A stretch of DNA of 64,000 nucleotides from Liquidambar formosana (Eukaryota; Streptophyta; Magnoliopsida; Saxifragales; Altingiaceae): positions 23,210,271 to 23,274,270 of the forward strand of contig CM077833.1 of assembly GCA_039720395.1 (NCBI GenBank), written 5' to 3'. Below are positions 11,144-21,445 of the stretch, one piece after another. The notes under the pieces were generated by a model, which made no database searches, had not been told where the DNA came from, and was given only the letters and a program-made list of their open reading frames with translations. Position numbers and translations under genes: made by a program. How positions within the stretch are numbered: the first letter of the stretch is position 1; every line of letters starts with the position of its first letter.

Positions 11144-14100
11144 TTAATGCAAATTCCTGTGACATGCCAGTTTCAAGGGAATGGGAGGATCTGAAAACGC
11201 TCCGGTCAAGATTTGATAAAAAATGATCTTGTTAGCTGCCTCTGTGTAATGAACTCCATCCCAATTTACTCGAACCGACGGGCGTTTACAAGATCCGACA
11301 AATATTTTGGTACCATTAACACTAATTGTTTCTCCACAGCCACCACTGCCATAGTTGTACTTGCCCCCATAACCACAGCAAACTACAAGTGGTAGCTCAA
11401 ATCCTGCAGATTATTATCAAAACAGTATGAGGAAAATTATTAGTAAAAAAATAATAATTGTATTGGTTTATGTTTAGAAAATGTGAACAATTCATGGGTG
11501 TGAGATTGGTTAGGGGCCTGCAATGTGGTAGGGCAGGCCTATGTGCATGATTTTGTCCACAGCTTAGGGCTTCAGCCTCATATACAGATATTAGTGACCC
11601 ATCAACATGGACCAATTGAAGTACCCATATGACCAACGGGTTTTGATTGGTATCAGGATAGGGTAGTGTTTGAGTAGGTTTAGGGTTCGAGTCCCTCTAT
11701 TCTAATTAATGGAAATAAAAAGGAAGAAAAAAACCCATAATCTAGTAAAAATTTTCAATCCAATCATTTGTGTATACGACTTACCGTATTTTTTTGGTTC
11801 GGTAAATAGAGAATACTTGACCGAGTAGACATCTACGTACGTTATTGCAGCCAAAGGAAGGTCATTTCTGAGTTGAACAACGGCCTCTTTCAATTTCAGA
11901 TTGAAATACTGAGCGACGTTGTTGTGAGGCTTGGCACAACCGGCGCTGTCCAACTGAATGTTGGGCACACTGGCCAAAATGTATGCAAGGCAGCCGATGG
12001 GTCCTGTGTTGTGGATCCAAAACGATCTAGCTCCCAAGTTGTATATATTCTGCATCAACACAACGTTCACAATAATAGCACAAGTTTATCAAAACAGACT
12101 AACAAAAGGATATAGCATGTGGTTTTAGTTGGGCCTTGGGTAGGACTGATGTGCACCCACACTAAAAAGAGAATAAATGGGCTCAGCTCTTCTTTTCCAC
12201 CAGGCCCATCAAATAAGATGCTTCTCGTAAGAGTCATTAGCCCGGCCCAATCAATCTTGTTTAGCAAATGGTTCATAAAAAACCAAAAACATAGCACAAA
12301 TTATCATGATAAACTCCAGAGGGATTTACCTTAATATTGGTGGAGAACCTATTGACAATATCAGGGACAGAGGCATTCACTTCTTCTATGGACATGCCAC
12401 TGGAGAATGCTCTGCCGAGATCGTTTTGGCCCATGTCGAATGTGTATAAAGCTTTCGGAAAATACTCCTCCTCAGGCATCAAATCCTTATAGATCCCTCC
12501 TACAAAAATCATTAGAAGACCCATTACGTAAAATTGAAAATTGAAAATTAAAATATATTAAAATCGTTTAATTTTCACGTGAATGTTAAAACGGGCAGTA
12601 ATCATTAATTTTTACCTCGTTTTCTGACTATTTGTGATCTGGATTTGAATTCCATGAGCTGCCAGCACTGCACGTCTAGGTAGAAGGGACTGCGTGGTGG
12701 TGCGATTGTGGACCCTGAGACGGCAAAGTTTGCGCCATGGGTGAAGTTGGTCCCAAGGGAGTCAAGATAAGCGCTGAGATAGGGCAGACCAAAGCTGTTT
12801 GCTGAAACCAACCAAGTTGATGTCAATAAATGAAAGATCTATGGCTATGCTTGCTGGCGTTGTACACGTCTAATTTTGGTAAAATTAGGTTCCTCCAATA
12901 TTTAGAAGGGTGACCCTATTTCCACACTTTTCTTTACTTATCCACACCCCTCTCTAGGCTAATTTTGTCATTTTACTCATTTCCCCTTCTCTTTTCCCCG
13001 ACATCAGTATTTTTTTCTTTTATATCCTTTCTCCTTCCTCTGCAACCCTTTTGTGCACAGTTGACTCCATTTCTTCTAGCATATAATGAAACTTCAAAAA
13101 GAAAAAAATCAAGATGAAAAGGAGGAAAGTGAATCGAAAAGGTAAAAGCATGACATTTGTTTGGAGAAAAATAAATAAATAAATAAAATAAAAACAAGAA
13201 ATCAAAATAAATAAATAAAAATTGAAAGGAGAAAAATTAACACGTAGCAGCAATTGGCCATTTGTTAACGGCCAATCAGATCTCAAGTTCAAACACATAA
13301 GAAACCTACAAACCCCTCATTGTGGAGCACCGGAGGCTAGGTTTGGTAAGTCGACGGTCGTGGCTTCGACAATGGAAGTGATGACTCTATGGTTTCCATA
13401 GTTGGTGATTTCCAGCAAGTGAGCTGGTGCGGTCCATGGTGGACGACGACAATAGGTGCATGGAGGGAGGAAGGGAGGGGGCGAGGAAAAAAAAAAAAAA
13501 AAGAAGAAAAGAAAAGAAAAAAAAACTACAGAGAGGGTTGTGGCAGGTGTCAAGTGTCAAATTTAATTCAAGAAAGGATATAGTCCTTTGTGTGGGGGAG
13601 TTGCCTTGTTGACTAGAAAAATGGAGTCTGTCAGGAATTATTTATTTATTCATTTTTTATCCGCTTGCTTATTTATATTTATGTATATTTAATTGTCTTG
13701 AGCTATTGAATTTTTGTTTTTCAAACCAAATTCGATGATGTTATGGAGGTTGTTGATTTATATTCAATTGTGAGAGGATGGGGGTGGCGTTAGAGAATGA
13801 AGGAAGAGGGAAAAAAAAATAGAGGGGAAGACAGAGGAGAGGGAAGGGAAAGGAAGGGGAAATGACAGGATTACCCATTAAGAGGTGTGGATAAGTAAAA
13901 AAGGGTGTGGATATAAAGCCACCCTATTTAGAATTGGGCGAGACAAGCATAGCCCTTCAGGGGCTGCTTATATTCACTACTTTTCTGTGAAACTAGGCAT
14001 CAGTCGGAATGATTAGTGACCCATTTTAGGCCAAAGTAAGAATAAGTAAAAACTAGTTATCCACGTTAAGCATACCTTTTTTCCTTTTTTCCTTTTTGGG

Positions 14101-15449
14101 ATAAGTTGATGAGCATACTTATCCAACATTAAGCCTAGACATTTGGGTCACATTAACTTTTCATAGGCCCAACACATTTCCCAAATTGATAGGGTTTTCT
14201 GTCTAATCTAATCTTATCAAAGAAGTTTGGGCCAACCCCAAAACTTCTGAAAGAGATGTCACTAAGCTATAGGGTTATTGGTGAGATGTATAATCTTTTG
14301 AACGTCATCACACTGTTACAATGGTGCTTGAAAGGGAATTTGGAAAAGTAACATTAAAACTGCATGGGATGTTAACCCTAGGAATGTAGTGGCCATTAGT
14401 ACTACGATGTGCACTTATACAGGAAATCTTCCATCCAATCTGCACGTGAAATTCATTTTGCCAAAAAAAGTAGGCGCCGTAGCCCGTAGGGTGACAATTT
14501 TGGATTGGTGGTAGTATTTAAAAGGAAATTTACATTTTTTAAAATTTATTTATAACTTTTTGCCAATTTCCGACAAAGTATTTAGACATTTGACCTAATT
14601 AATCTCTTGTATTACGGGTAAGACTATAATGACTATGGATCGTTAAAAATTAGAATAAACCTATGGCCTAAAGAGGGAGTGAAGAAAATATATAGGGAGT
14701 ATATCCTATCTACAACTAGGGTAATACAAAGCTTTCATCATATGCAGGATATCCAGCACAAGATCACCCCTCGAGTAATACATAAATAGATTGATAGAGA
14801 AATAAAGAGGCAATTTTTTTTCTTTTGTATCTCATCTATGCCCTTCTAATTGTTATTAGCTCATGTCCTTACAACGGATAATTCTGGGAACTCAGTGTCA
14901 CAATGAGTGAACATGAAGCTCCCTGGACCTACCAGCACCAAAGAGTACGGACTCTATCTGTGAAAATCATCTTGTGCTGTCCTTGCAAAATGACAAACCT
15001 GTCCTTTGTACCATTAGACTGAAATGGTTGACTCGGAGAAAGTCAGTGGAAAGTGGAAACTTGGCCCGTTGGTCGGAGGAAGACAAGCTATTCAACAATT
15101 AATGGCTATGAGCTAACAAAATTGGCGCATATATTTTGGCATAACTAAAATTAATAAGCTAAAAAAGTGGCAAAAATTAATTCATACCGATGAAATCGAT
15201 CATGAGCCGTCCATCTGAGAATCTCCCAACTGGCATGTGAAAGAAGGTCTCACCATAAGGTGGGGTGGGTGCTCCAAAGGTAGCAGCGAATCCTCCAGTG
15301 TCCGAATTCGAGTCGCCGAGGTTAAAAATGGCCGGAAATTCACATTTTTCCAAAGCAATAACTGGGTTCAAGAGGGTGGCAAGGGATAAAAGTATCAAAA
15401 CACAAGAGAGAGATATGGGATATTTGATCATATTGGTGGGAGACTTCAT
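11144..15449 (-). CDS. GDSL/SGNH esterase-lipase, copy 1 (five exons, 380 aa)
   Basis: Predicted secreted serine hydrolase of the GDSL (SGNH) family, the plant clade with block I GDSNSDTG (ENOD8/FXG1-like); the substrate is unknown. Exons on the minus strand: 15449-15188, 12801-12616, 12499-12330, 12049-11785, 11403-11144. All have GT-AG borders and keep frame. A signal peptide covers about residues 1-32 (hydrophobic [15 protein letters not shown]). The SGNH residues are Ser47 in GDS, Gly110 in HGANFAV, Asn175 in GQND, and the Asp343/His346 pair in WDGVHY. Compared with copy 2 it has an in-frame 24-bp deletion in exon 2, removing eight residues after PPRS and before PFYLDV. Exon 5 carries FYQILTG where the other copies have FDQIST. 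Intron 1 holds a Mutator-like insertion (12908-13924). No stop or frameshift is seen. Exon calls rest on the shared structure of all copies. Confidence 0.88.
12908..13924. mobile_element. Non-autonomous Mutator-like element in intron 1 of GDSL copy 1
   Basis: The element starts GGGTGACCCTATTTCCACAC, and its right end is the inverse of the same block (GTGTGGATATAAAGCCACCC). The imperfect inverted repeats extend about 70-80 bp and include ACTTATCCACACC in both arms. A perfect 9-bp target duplication TATTTAGAA lies at 12899-12907 and 13925-13933, and the corresponding intron of copy 2 (near 25240-25250) has the single, uninterrupted site. A 9-bp duplication with long TIRs is the Mutator pattern. 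The interior is purine-rich low-complexity sequence without transposase; open frames inside it are not credible genes. Confidence 0.9.
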
Positions 15450-15510
15450 ATTGAGAAATTCAAAATAGGAAGATCGTGTTGGGATGAGAAACCAAGGTGG
15501 GGGGTGTCAA

Positions 15511-15519
15511 CTTTATATA
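15511..15519 (-). promoter_or_regulatory. Probable TATA box of GDSL copy 1
   Basis: On the minus strand the sequence reads TATATAAAG about 62 bp before the ATG at 15449. The same position in copy 2 reads CTATATAATG (27593-27602), and copy 3 has an AT-rich TATATATATG at 57297-57307, so the element is conserved among the intact genes. The start site was not determined. Confidence 0.65.
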
Positions 15520-16926
15520 GTGCATGTGAGGAAGGTGAACTTTTCCATTACTGATGTTTAGGCCAATTAAGTAAGTCAAGCGACAATTTCACACACAATC
15601 TTGTAATTAATCTAATGATAAGATTATTGGGATATAGCCGTCTAGTAATTAAGATAATTAACTTGCACCACTGATACTCCTATACTTGGTCAAGAAATAT
15701 TGTGTTTCACGCTGAACGTGTGGGTCGGAGTCTCAGCACGTACGTATACGAAGGATTATTCTAACTCACAAAGGTCGCCCCGCCGTGTGGGTCAGAGTGT
15801 CTACACGTAGACGAAGAATTATTCTAACTTACAAAGGTCACCCCCCCGTCCGCACGTATATGAAAGATTATTCTGACTTACAAAGGATGACCTCGTCAAA
15901 AAAGAAAACAAAACTAAACAAAATCTGTTACGGAAGGGTCTTTTCCAATTTATTTGTTCTTAATATGAAGCAAAATACCGTTGCATGTAAGAGAAATACA
16001 CCCTTAATTGGAAAGTGACCCTTCTTTGAATTTTCTTCCATCATTTTTTGAACTTTAATTTTATTTTAGCCTATAAGTTATTTTCTTCAATATTTGTTTT
16101 AATTTTCTTCATTGAATTTTCTTTGGTCACATGCAGGATTGCATTATTTTTTTGTTGGGAGTATAATTTTATTGGTATAGCCTAAATAATTTTGGGTCTA
16201 TGAATAATTATCAGTATTTTTTTTTCCCGCTTGGATATGTATTACGAGGAAATTCACGTTTTTTTGGCTTTATCTGTTGGATATCTGCACTGTTTTGTTG
16301 AGTGATTCTATTGGGTTCCGCAGCGAAAATGACACAAAACCAGTGAAATGGTACAATGGGCCAAGCTTGAAACTATAGAAAAAAAAATTGTCATAAAAAT
16401 AAGGGTTAATTATGATTTAATACCATGAACTTTTAGCGTTTTCCCAATTAATGCCATAAACTTTTAATTGCATCGATTTTAGGACAATTTGAACTTTTAG
16501 TTGCAATGTGGAACAACCGTCCATGTCTGTCAATAAAATGAACAGAAATAACACGTGCAACACGTAAATAGGTGACTTGGATCCTATGCGGCTAATTTCT
16601 TCTTACGTGACCCTTATTCCCGCTCAATGAAGCATCATGTGCCATCACGTGCCAAATAATCTGATTTGTATATATGTGTGTTTAAGCACGTGCTTTCTAA
16701 CTCGATCATGGTCTTTCCACTTTGAAACCCTAATTTCAACCATTACAAGAAGAAGGAGGATTGTAGATCGAACAAAACACTAATTGAAACTTAAAGCTGC
16801 ACTTTTCTTGATGCAATTTTATTGCATAAGGTAAACCCTATTGCGAGAAGTGCGTATTCAATTATTCTGTAAAATATGCAAAAAAAAATCCCTTATTTTT
16901 CTTCTTCTTCTTCTTTTTCGTGTCAG

Positions 16927-17175
16927 ATGGATAGTGCCCAGGAAACCAACTGCTTCTGTGGAGGACGAGCTAAAATATGGATGTCGTGGACGGACAATAA
17001 TCCTGGTCTGAGATTTTTTGGGTATCCAAACTATGGTTCTAATGAGTGTGGATATTTTGGATGGTTTGATTCACCATTGTGTCCCCGTGCCAGGCAGATA
17101 ATGCCAAGGCTACTAAGAAGGATTGAGGCATACCATGCAAGGGAGAAGCTATATTCACTACTACAAAAACATTGA
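16927..17175 (+). CDS. GRF-type zinc-finger small protein inside the long-TIR element
   Basis: The frame encodes 82 residues with a GRF zinc-finger core: CFCGGRAKIWMSWTDNNPG near residues 9-27, then RFFGYPNY, NECGYFGWFD, and a following LCPRARQIMPRLLRRIE helix. GRF fingers bind single-stranded nucleic acid in known proteins, but these short plant versions are uncharacterised. ATG 16927 is preferred because a pyrimidine tract and CAG abut it, and an AAG/GTAAAC donor lies at 16830-16831. This suggests a 5'-UTR intron at 16831-16926; the alternative upstream ATG at 16876 would add low-complexity residues. The C-terminus (LLQKH) is encoded by sequence that runs directly into the repeat array at 17170, so the original gene was probably longer and has been cut off. 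It is probably carried or truncated by the transposon. Confidence 0.6.
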   Translation: MDSAQETNCFCGGRAKIWMSWTDNNPGLRFFGYPNYGSNECGYFGWFDSPLCPRARQIMPRLLRRIEAYHAREKLYSLLQKH

Positions 17176-17660
17176 TAGATGACTGTGTTTGACAGTCATC
17201 TTTTATCAAAACAGTCATCTTTTTTTTTTATATAGTAAAAACGGTCATCTCTTCACCCGTCATCTTTTATCATCAAATAAGATAACCATTTTTAACAGTC
17301 ATCTTTGAATGCTATAGATGACCGTTTTTTAAAAGCAATCATGCTTATTTTAAAGAATGAAGACCCCTTATTCATTAACACGGTCATCTTTTTGTACCAA
17401 AACCATCATCTTTTTGTGCTATAGATGACTGTTAAAAACAGTCATGTATTCACAAAAACATGACTATTTTTATCTATCAAAAAGTCATATATTAATAAAA
17501 AAACCATTCATCATTGGTTGATAAAACGTCATCTTAGATAAATAGATGACCATTTTCTAAAATACCGTTATCTATATATCTAAAAGATGACGGTTTTTCT
17601 TCTAAAACAGTTATCTATGTGGAGTAAAGATGATCGTAAAAACTGGTCATCTTTTTCAAA
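17170..17660. repeat. Array of short alternating GATGAC(C/T)GTTTT / AAAACRGTCATC repeats
   Basis: Roughly 15-20 copies of a 10-13 bp motif occur in both orientations (for example tagatgactgt, acagtcatctttt, gatgaccgtttttt, aaaacggtcatct). The array begins next to CACTACTACAAAAAC at 17157-17171. It resembles the subterminal repeat arrays that bind transposase in CACTA/Spm-type elements. Only one such array is present, so a complete CACTA element cannot be drawn. Confidence 0.6.
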
Positions 17661-17689
17661 ACAAATTTATAAAAAAAAAATTGCAATTT

Positions 17690-18290
17690 GATTTATACAT
17701 TTGCAATTTTATTTAATCAATCAAATTGACATAAATCTAAAATTATTACAAAAGACTACACATCTCAAGCTTCAACATAAAAAAATATAAACAATGAATC
17801 ACATTTCAAATTTTTATGTGATCTACTACACAAATCAACCATCATTCTATGGGTACAACAATACATCACTTCCAAAAATTTACAAGTTTCATTAATGCAA
17901 ATATCAAAAGTAAAGTTAACTAGGTTGATGCTAGCTCAACTCCATTTGCTCCCTAGCCTTCAAATAATACTCTGAGCTATCATAGTAGAAACTAGAAACA
18001 ATCCTGTTGCAATAACAAAAACAATCGGTAAGAGGCGTAACCTGCAATTATATTTGATCAATCAAATTGTGTTGTAAATCTAAAATTATTACAAAGGACT
18101 AAACATCTCAAAATTATTACAAATGAACCATTTTTCCATAGGAACACCCAATACATCATTTCCAATAAATTACAAGTTTCATTCCGTGTGTATAAAATTC
18201 TAACCCTCCAAAGACTTGAATGCAAATACAAATAACAAAATAGGTTGATGTTGGCTCAACTCGGTTTGCTCACTTAGCCTTCAAATAGTT
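17690..18290. repeat. Imperfect direct duplication of about 270 bp
   Basis: About 17690-17960 and about 18037-18290 share the order 'tgcaatt..att..atcaatcaaatt', 'taaatctaaaattattacaaa', 'acatctca', 'caagtttcatt', 'taggttgatg' and 'tagccttcaaata'. The second copy has small insertions. Both lie inside the long-TIR element. The function is unknown; no open frame spans them. Confidence 0.6.
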
Positions 18291-20150
18291 CTGTGATCTA
18301 TCAATGAAGTAGTACTATTTCAATAACAAAATAATAATTAGAATTCTACTTCAGAAAGCAAAATGAGAGGTTTAGTCAAAACAAGAAAGCAGCTCTAGAA
18401 AGCAAACTAGGAATATGAAATTTGGCATAAAAAACTGTGGTCAAACAAGTTTACAAGTTAAAGTATTGAAACAAAAGAACTCGATTCAAACATTCTACTG
18501 TTAAGTCTTGGTTGGAGGAGTTTGCCTCCTGGTGCAGCCATGCTACTCAATAAACATGCTATGTATAAGAACATAATAATTTTTAAGGCTCAATCCAATC
18601 AAGCTATAATTGGGAAACCAGAATATTACAAGACAAATCACATTTCAGAATTATCAGCCCATTTATAGCAAAGAAGACAGCAAAGGATCGAAGAGCCATT
18701 CGTGCATTCCATACAACCGAACACAAGGACCATATCCTAGAATCTAATTTTCTTTGACAGGACAAGCCTCATATATAGGACTGGGAAGATACAAGGTCTA
18801 ATATGCACTGCTAATTTTTAAGCGCAATCCAATATGCATGCATACAAAGCAAACAAGAATGGCATAGGAAGACATATTTACATAAACCAATTACAAAGAA
18901 CATGCCTTCCTGTTGGGTTTGTGATGCTACAGCCAAAAATAAACAAAAGCTAGTTGCCAAATATCTTATTCAAATTTCAAGAAACAAGCAACAAAACTAG
19001 ATAGATTGATCAATGGGATGTTCCTCGATTTTCTTCCACTGTGTATCAACCACAAACAAAAAAGGAACTTTTTTTGAGAAGGTAACAAAAAAAGGGAACT
19101 TATAATTAAATATTAAAAAAAAAAAGGGAATTACTCTTGCCTCATATGATTTTCTTCATTCATTAGTTAACATTTTTGCCAATTTTCACCAGTACTCTCT
19201 TGCTCAAAAACACGACCACAAGAAAAACTGCAAAACAAAATCCCCCTCAATACCAAGTCAGGGAAAAATAAGCTATAAACAAGAAAACATTTCAAATTCA
19301 CTAGAAAATTTATAATATATAAGAAAAACACTCAAATAGTTGACTAATAAAGATATAGAAAAAAAAAGCAAATTATTTTAAAAAGTAAAAGAGTAAAAAA
19401 AAAAAGCATAGACCAAAGATCAAAATTGTTACTCTCATATATATCGTTTACTTTCCAAGCTCATTACACAGTAGTACCATAGCTTCATACTTTCAGTAGT
19501 GCTGCCTTTGCTCAAAAATCGTGATCACATCTGCAAAGAATTAACCTGCTCTTACAGTAAATTAACTTGCCATCCATCCAATGAGTCAATAGCCAAGCTA
19601 TTTAATTGTAGACAACCAAAAATGAGTTTAAGGACTTTCATCAAAATTCTAAACAAATGCATAAAACTCTGCCCACAAATAATGCATAGAATTAATGTGA
19701 ACTGTCATAAGGCCTTTAATCATAAGACTAAATAAATAAAAAAATTCTATTGAGAAAATGAATAGATTTAACCAATACTTTTATCATCTGATATAATTTA
19801 TTCAATGCTTTGCCGAAACCAAATTTAAATATAAACAAGACAGTGGAGGGGTTTAAAATGTAACCTTAGCTGCTTATAAAGATAAAAAAATGACCCTATT
19901 TGAATGGTATTAAAAAAACAAACTTGTTATGCAAACTAAAGTGACCGCAATCAATTTCCCTGGATGTTCAAAAATCTAATGAATTACATATCCTGTAGAG
20001 TATAGTGTACAAGTTCATATCAATCAATTTCATCACTAAACATGCTTAAACAAGACAATCACCGAACAATTTAATTTTTCATCATGAGCAACAATCCTAA
20101 CTAATTAATAGTACTAAATTCCCCTTGCATGCAGTCATCAAAAGCTTTAT

Positions 20151-20455
20151 AAACCCCATATAATAGGAAAAAAAAAAAACCCCAAATCAACATCGTTATT
20201 AACCCAAACCCCACATAACAAGAAAAACAAACCCCAAATCAATATCGTCATTAACCCAAACCCCACATAATAGGAAAAACAAACCCCCAAATCAATACCG
20301 TTATTAACCCAAACCCGACATAAAAACATCATACAAAAATTGATTAACCCAAACCCCACATTTAAACATCATACAAACACTGATTAACCCAAACCCCACC
20401 GATAATCATCCTAAAAAAAATTGATTAACCCAAACACCAAAGATAATAATCGAGC
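20151..20455. repeat. Minisatellite of two unit lengths (about 52 and 40 bp)
   Basis: Three units of about 52 bp of the form 'aaaccccacataa..aggaaaaac..caaatcaat..cgt.attaaccc' are followed by three units of about 40 bp of the form 'aaaccccaca..aacatcatacaaa..tgattaaccc'. All end in TTAACCC. An apparent minus-strand ORF across them is produced by the repeat and is not treated as a gene. Confidence 0.75.
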
Positions 20456-21093
20456 AAAAAATTGGTTTAGGGTTTATAACATACTTTTTAGGTTCCACAA
20501 TTAATGACCAACTGAAGAAATTAAAATATGATTCTCAAAGAAGCCTCCACCACGTTTATAGATTCTATCAACACTATGCACGAATGATCGATTAGGTTGA
20601 GTTCAAGAACCTTAATTAGGAGATTTGGGTTGAAATCGAGGAGAACGGTGTATTTGGGGAAGAATAGTCGATCCCCTTAACTACTTAACCCTCATTCAGC
20701 ACTCATGTGCAAAGCATGTGCTTAAACACACATACAAACCAGATTATTTGGCCCGTGATGGCACATGATACTTCATTGGGTGGGAATAAGGGCCACGTAG
20801 GATCCAAGTCACCTATTCACGTGCTACACGTGCTATTTCTATTCGTTTTATTGACAGACATAGACGGTTCCCACATTGCAACTAAAAAGTTCAAATTGTC
20901 CTAAAATCAATGCAATTGAAAGTTTATGGTATTAATTGGAAAAACCCTAAAAATTCACAGTATTAAATTGTAATTATTATTATTATTAAATAATGAGGGA
21001 CTAGATAAATCAAACCATGATGATCCATACACGTGGAAAACTTCGAGTGGTAAAGGTGATTCGATTGTCATAACATTTCCACCACTTAAATAC

Positions 21094-21244
21094 GGGAGAA
21101 TTTTAGATTGGCCGGCCCAGGAGAAAATAATCAGAGTCAGTAGTCATTGTTATTTAAGTTAGTAGTTATTTATTAAGAAGTTAATAGCATTTTGCATTTA
21201 ATTATAATTATTTTTCTGTAGCCTGATCAATCTAAAATTCCCCC
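21094..21244. mobile_element. Short MITE shared by units A and B (copy in A)
   Basis: Ends read GGGAGAATTTTAGATTG and CAATCTAAAATTCCCC, a clear inverted repeat. AAATAC is repeated at 21088-21093 and 21245-21250. The same 151-bp element sits at 28769-28919 in unit B with the same flanks, so the insertion predates the segmental duplication. Confidence 0.75.
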
Positions 21245-21420
21245 AAATACTCAAGTAAGTGTCATTTGCTGTCGGATGTTTCAAGTTTTGAACCTTTTTT
21301 TTTTTTTTTTGGGGTAAATGAAGCTTTAACCATTTTCTGTCCCATAAAAATATAATTAACTTTTAAAACTTTGATTTGATCAAACTAGGTGATGAGATAA
21401 AAATTAGGACTCCTCTCCGG

Positions 21421-21445
21421 CCCCCCCCCCCCCCCCCCCCCCCCC
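21421..21445. repeat. 25-base poly-C tract
   Basis: This is an uninterrupted run of 25 C. The matching place in unit B (about 29085-29095) has only short interrupted C runs, so the tract expanded after duplication or is an assembly artefact. Confidence 0.9.

Larger units (their letters stand above)
16403..20987. mobile_element. 4.6-kb long-TIR DNA element carrying a GRF zinc-finger frame
   Basis: The outer about 270-300 bp at both ends are inverted copies: 16403-16700 and, reversed, 20710-20987. Shared blocks include GTGACTTGGATCCTA / TAGGATCCAAGTCAC, the 'ctgtcaataaaa' region, and GTGTGTTTAAGCAC / GTGCTTAAACACAC. Unit B (near 28600, 'tagaaataatgatgg') shows the uninterrupted site, so this is an insertion. 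AAATAA is repeated at both borders (16397-16402 and 20988-20993), but a full 9-bp duplication cannot be confirmed because the right end runs into an ATT microsatellite. Long TIRs with a cellular-looking zinc-finger frame suggest a Mutator-like or Pack-MULE-type element. No transposase was seen. Confidence 0.75.

Noticed and set aside
11640..11700. tRNA-like 'gggttcgagtcc' in intron 4 of GDSL copy 1 and at matching places in copies 2 and the exon 4-5 fragment
   Set aside because: Probably an old SINE-like remnant shared by all copies, but no clear ends or target duplication could be found, so it was not listed.
13317..13612. Overlapping open frames on both strands
   Set aside because: Purine-rich low-complexity interior of the Mutator-like insertion; the Lys- or Phe-rich translations are not credible proteins.
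17156..19501. A complete CACTA element from CACTACTACAAAAAC (17157) to AGTAGTG (19495-19501)
   Set aside because: Only 7 bp match at the right end, no 3-bp target duplication fits, and there is no subterminal array on that side.
20147..20359. 70-aa minus-strand frame with a repetitive hydrophobic protein
   Set aside because: Generated by the minisatellite units; no start context or family.
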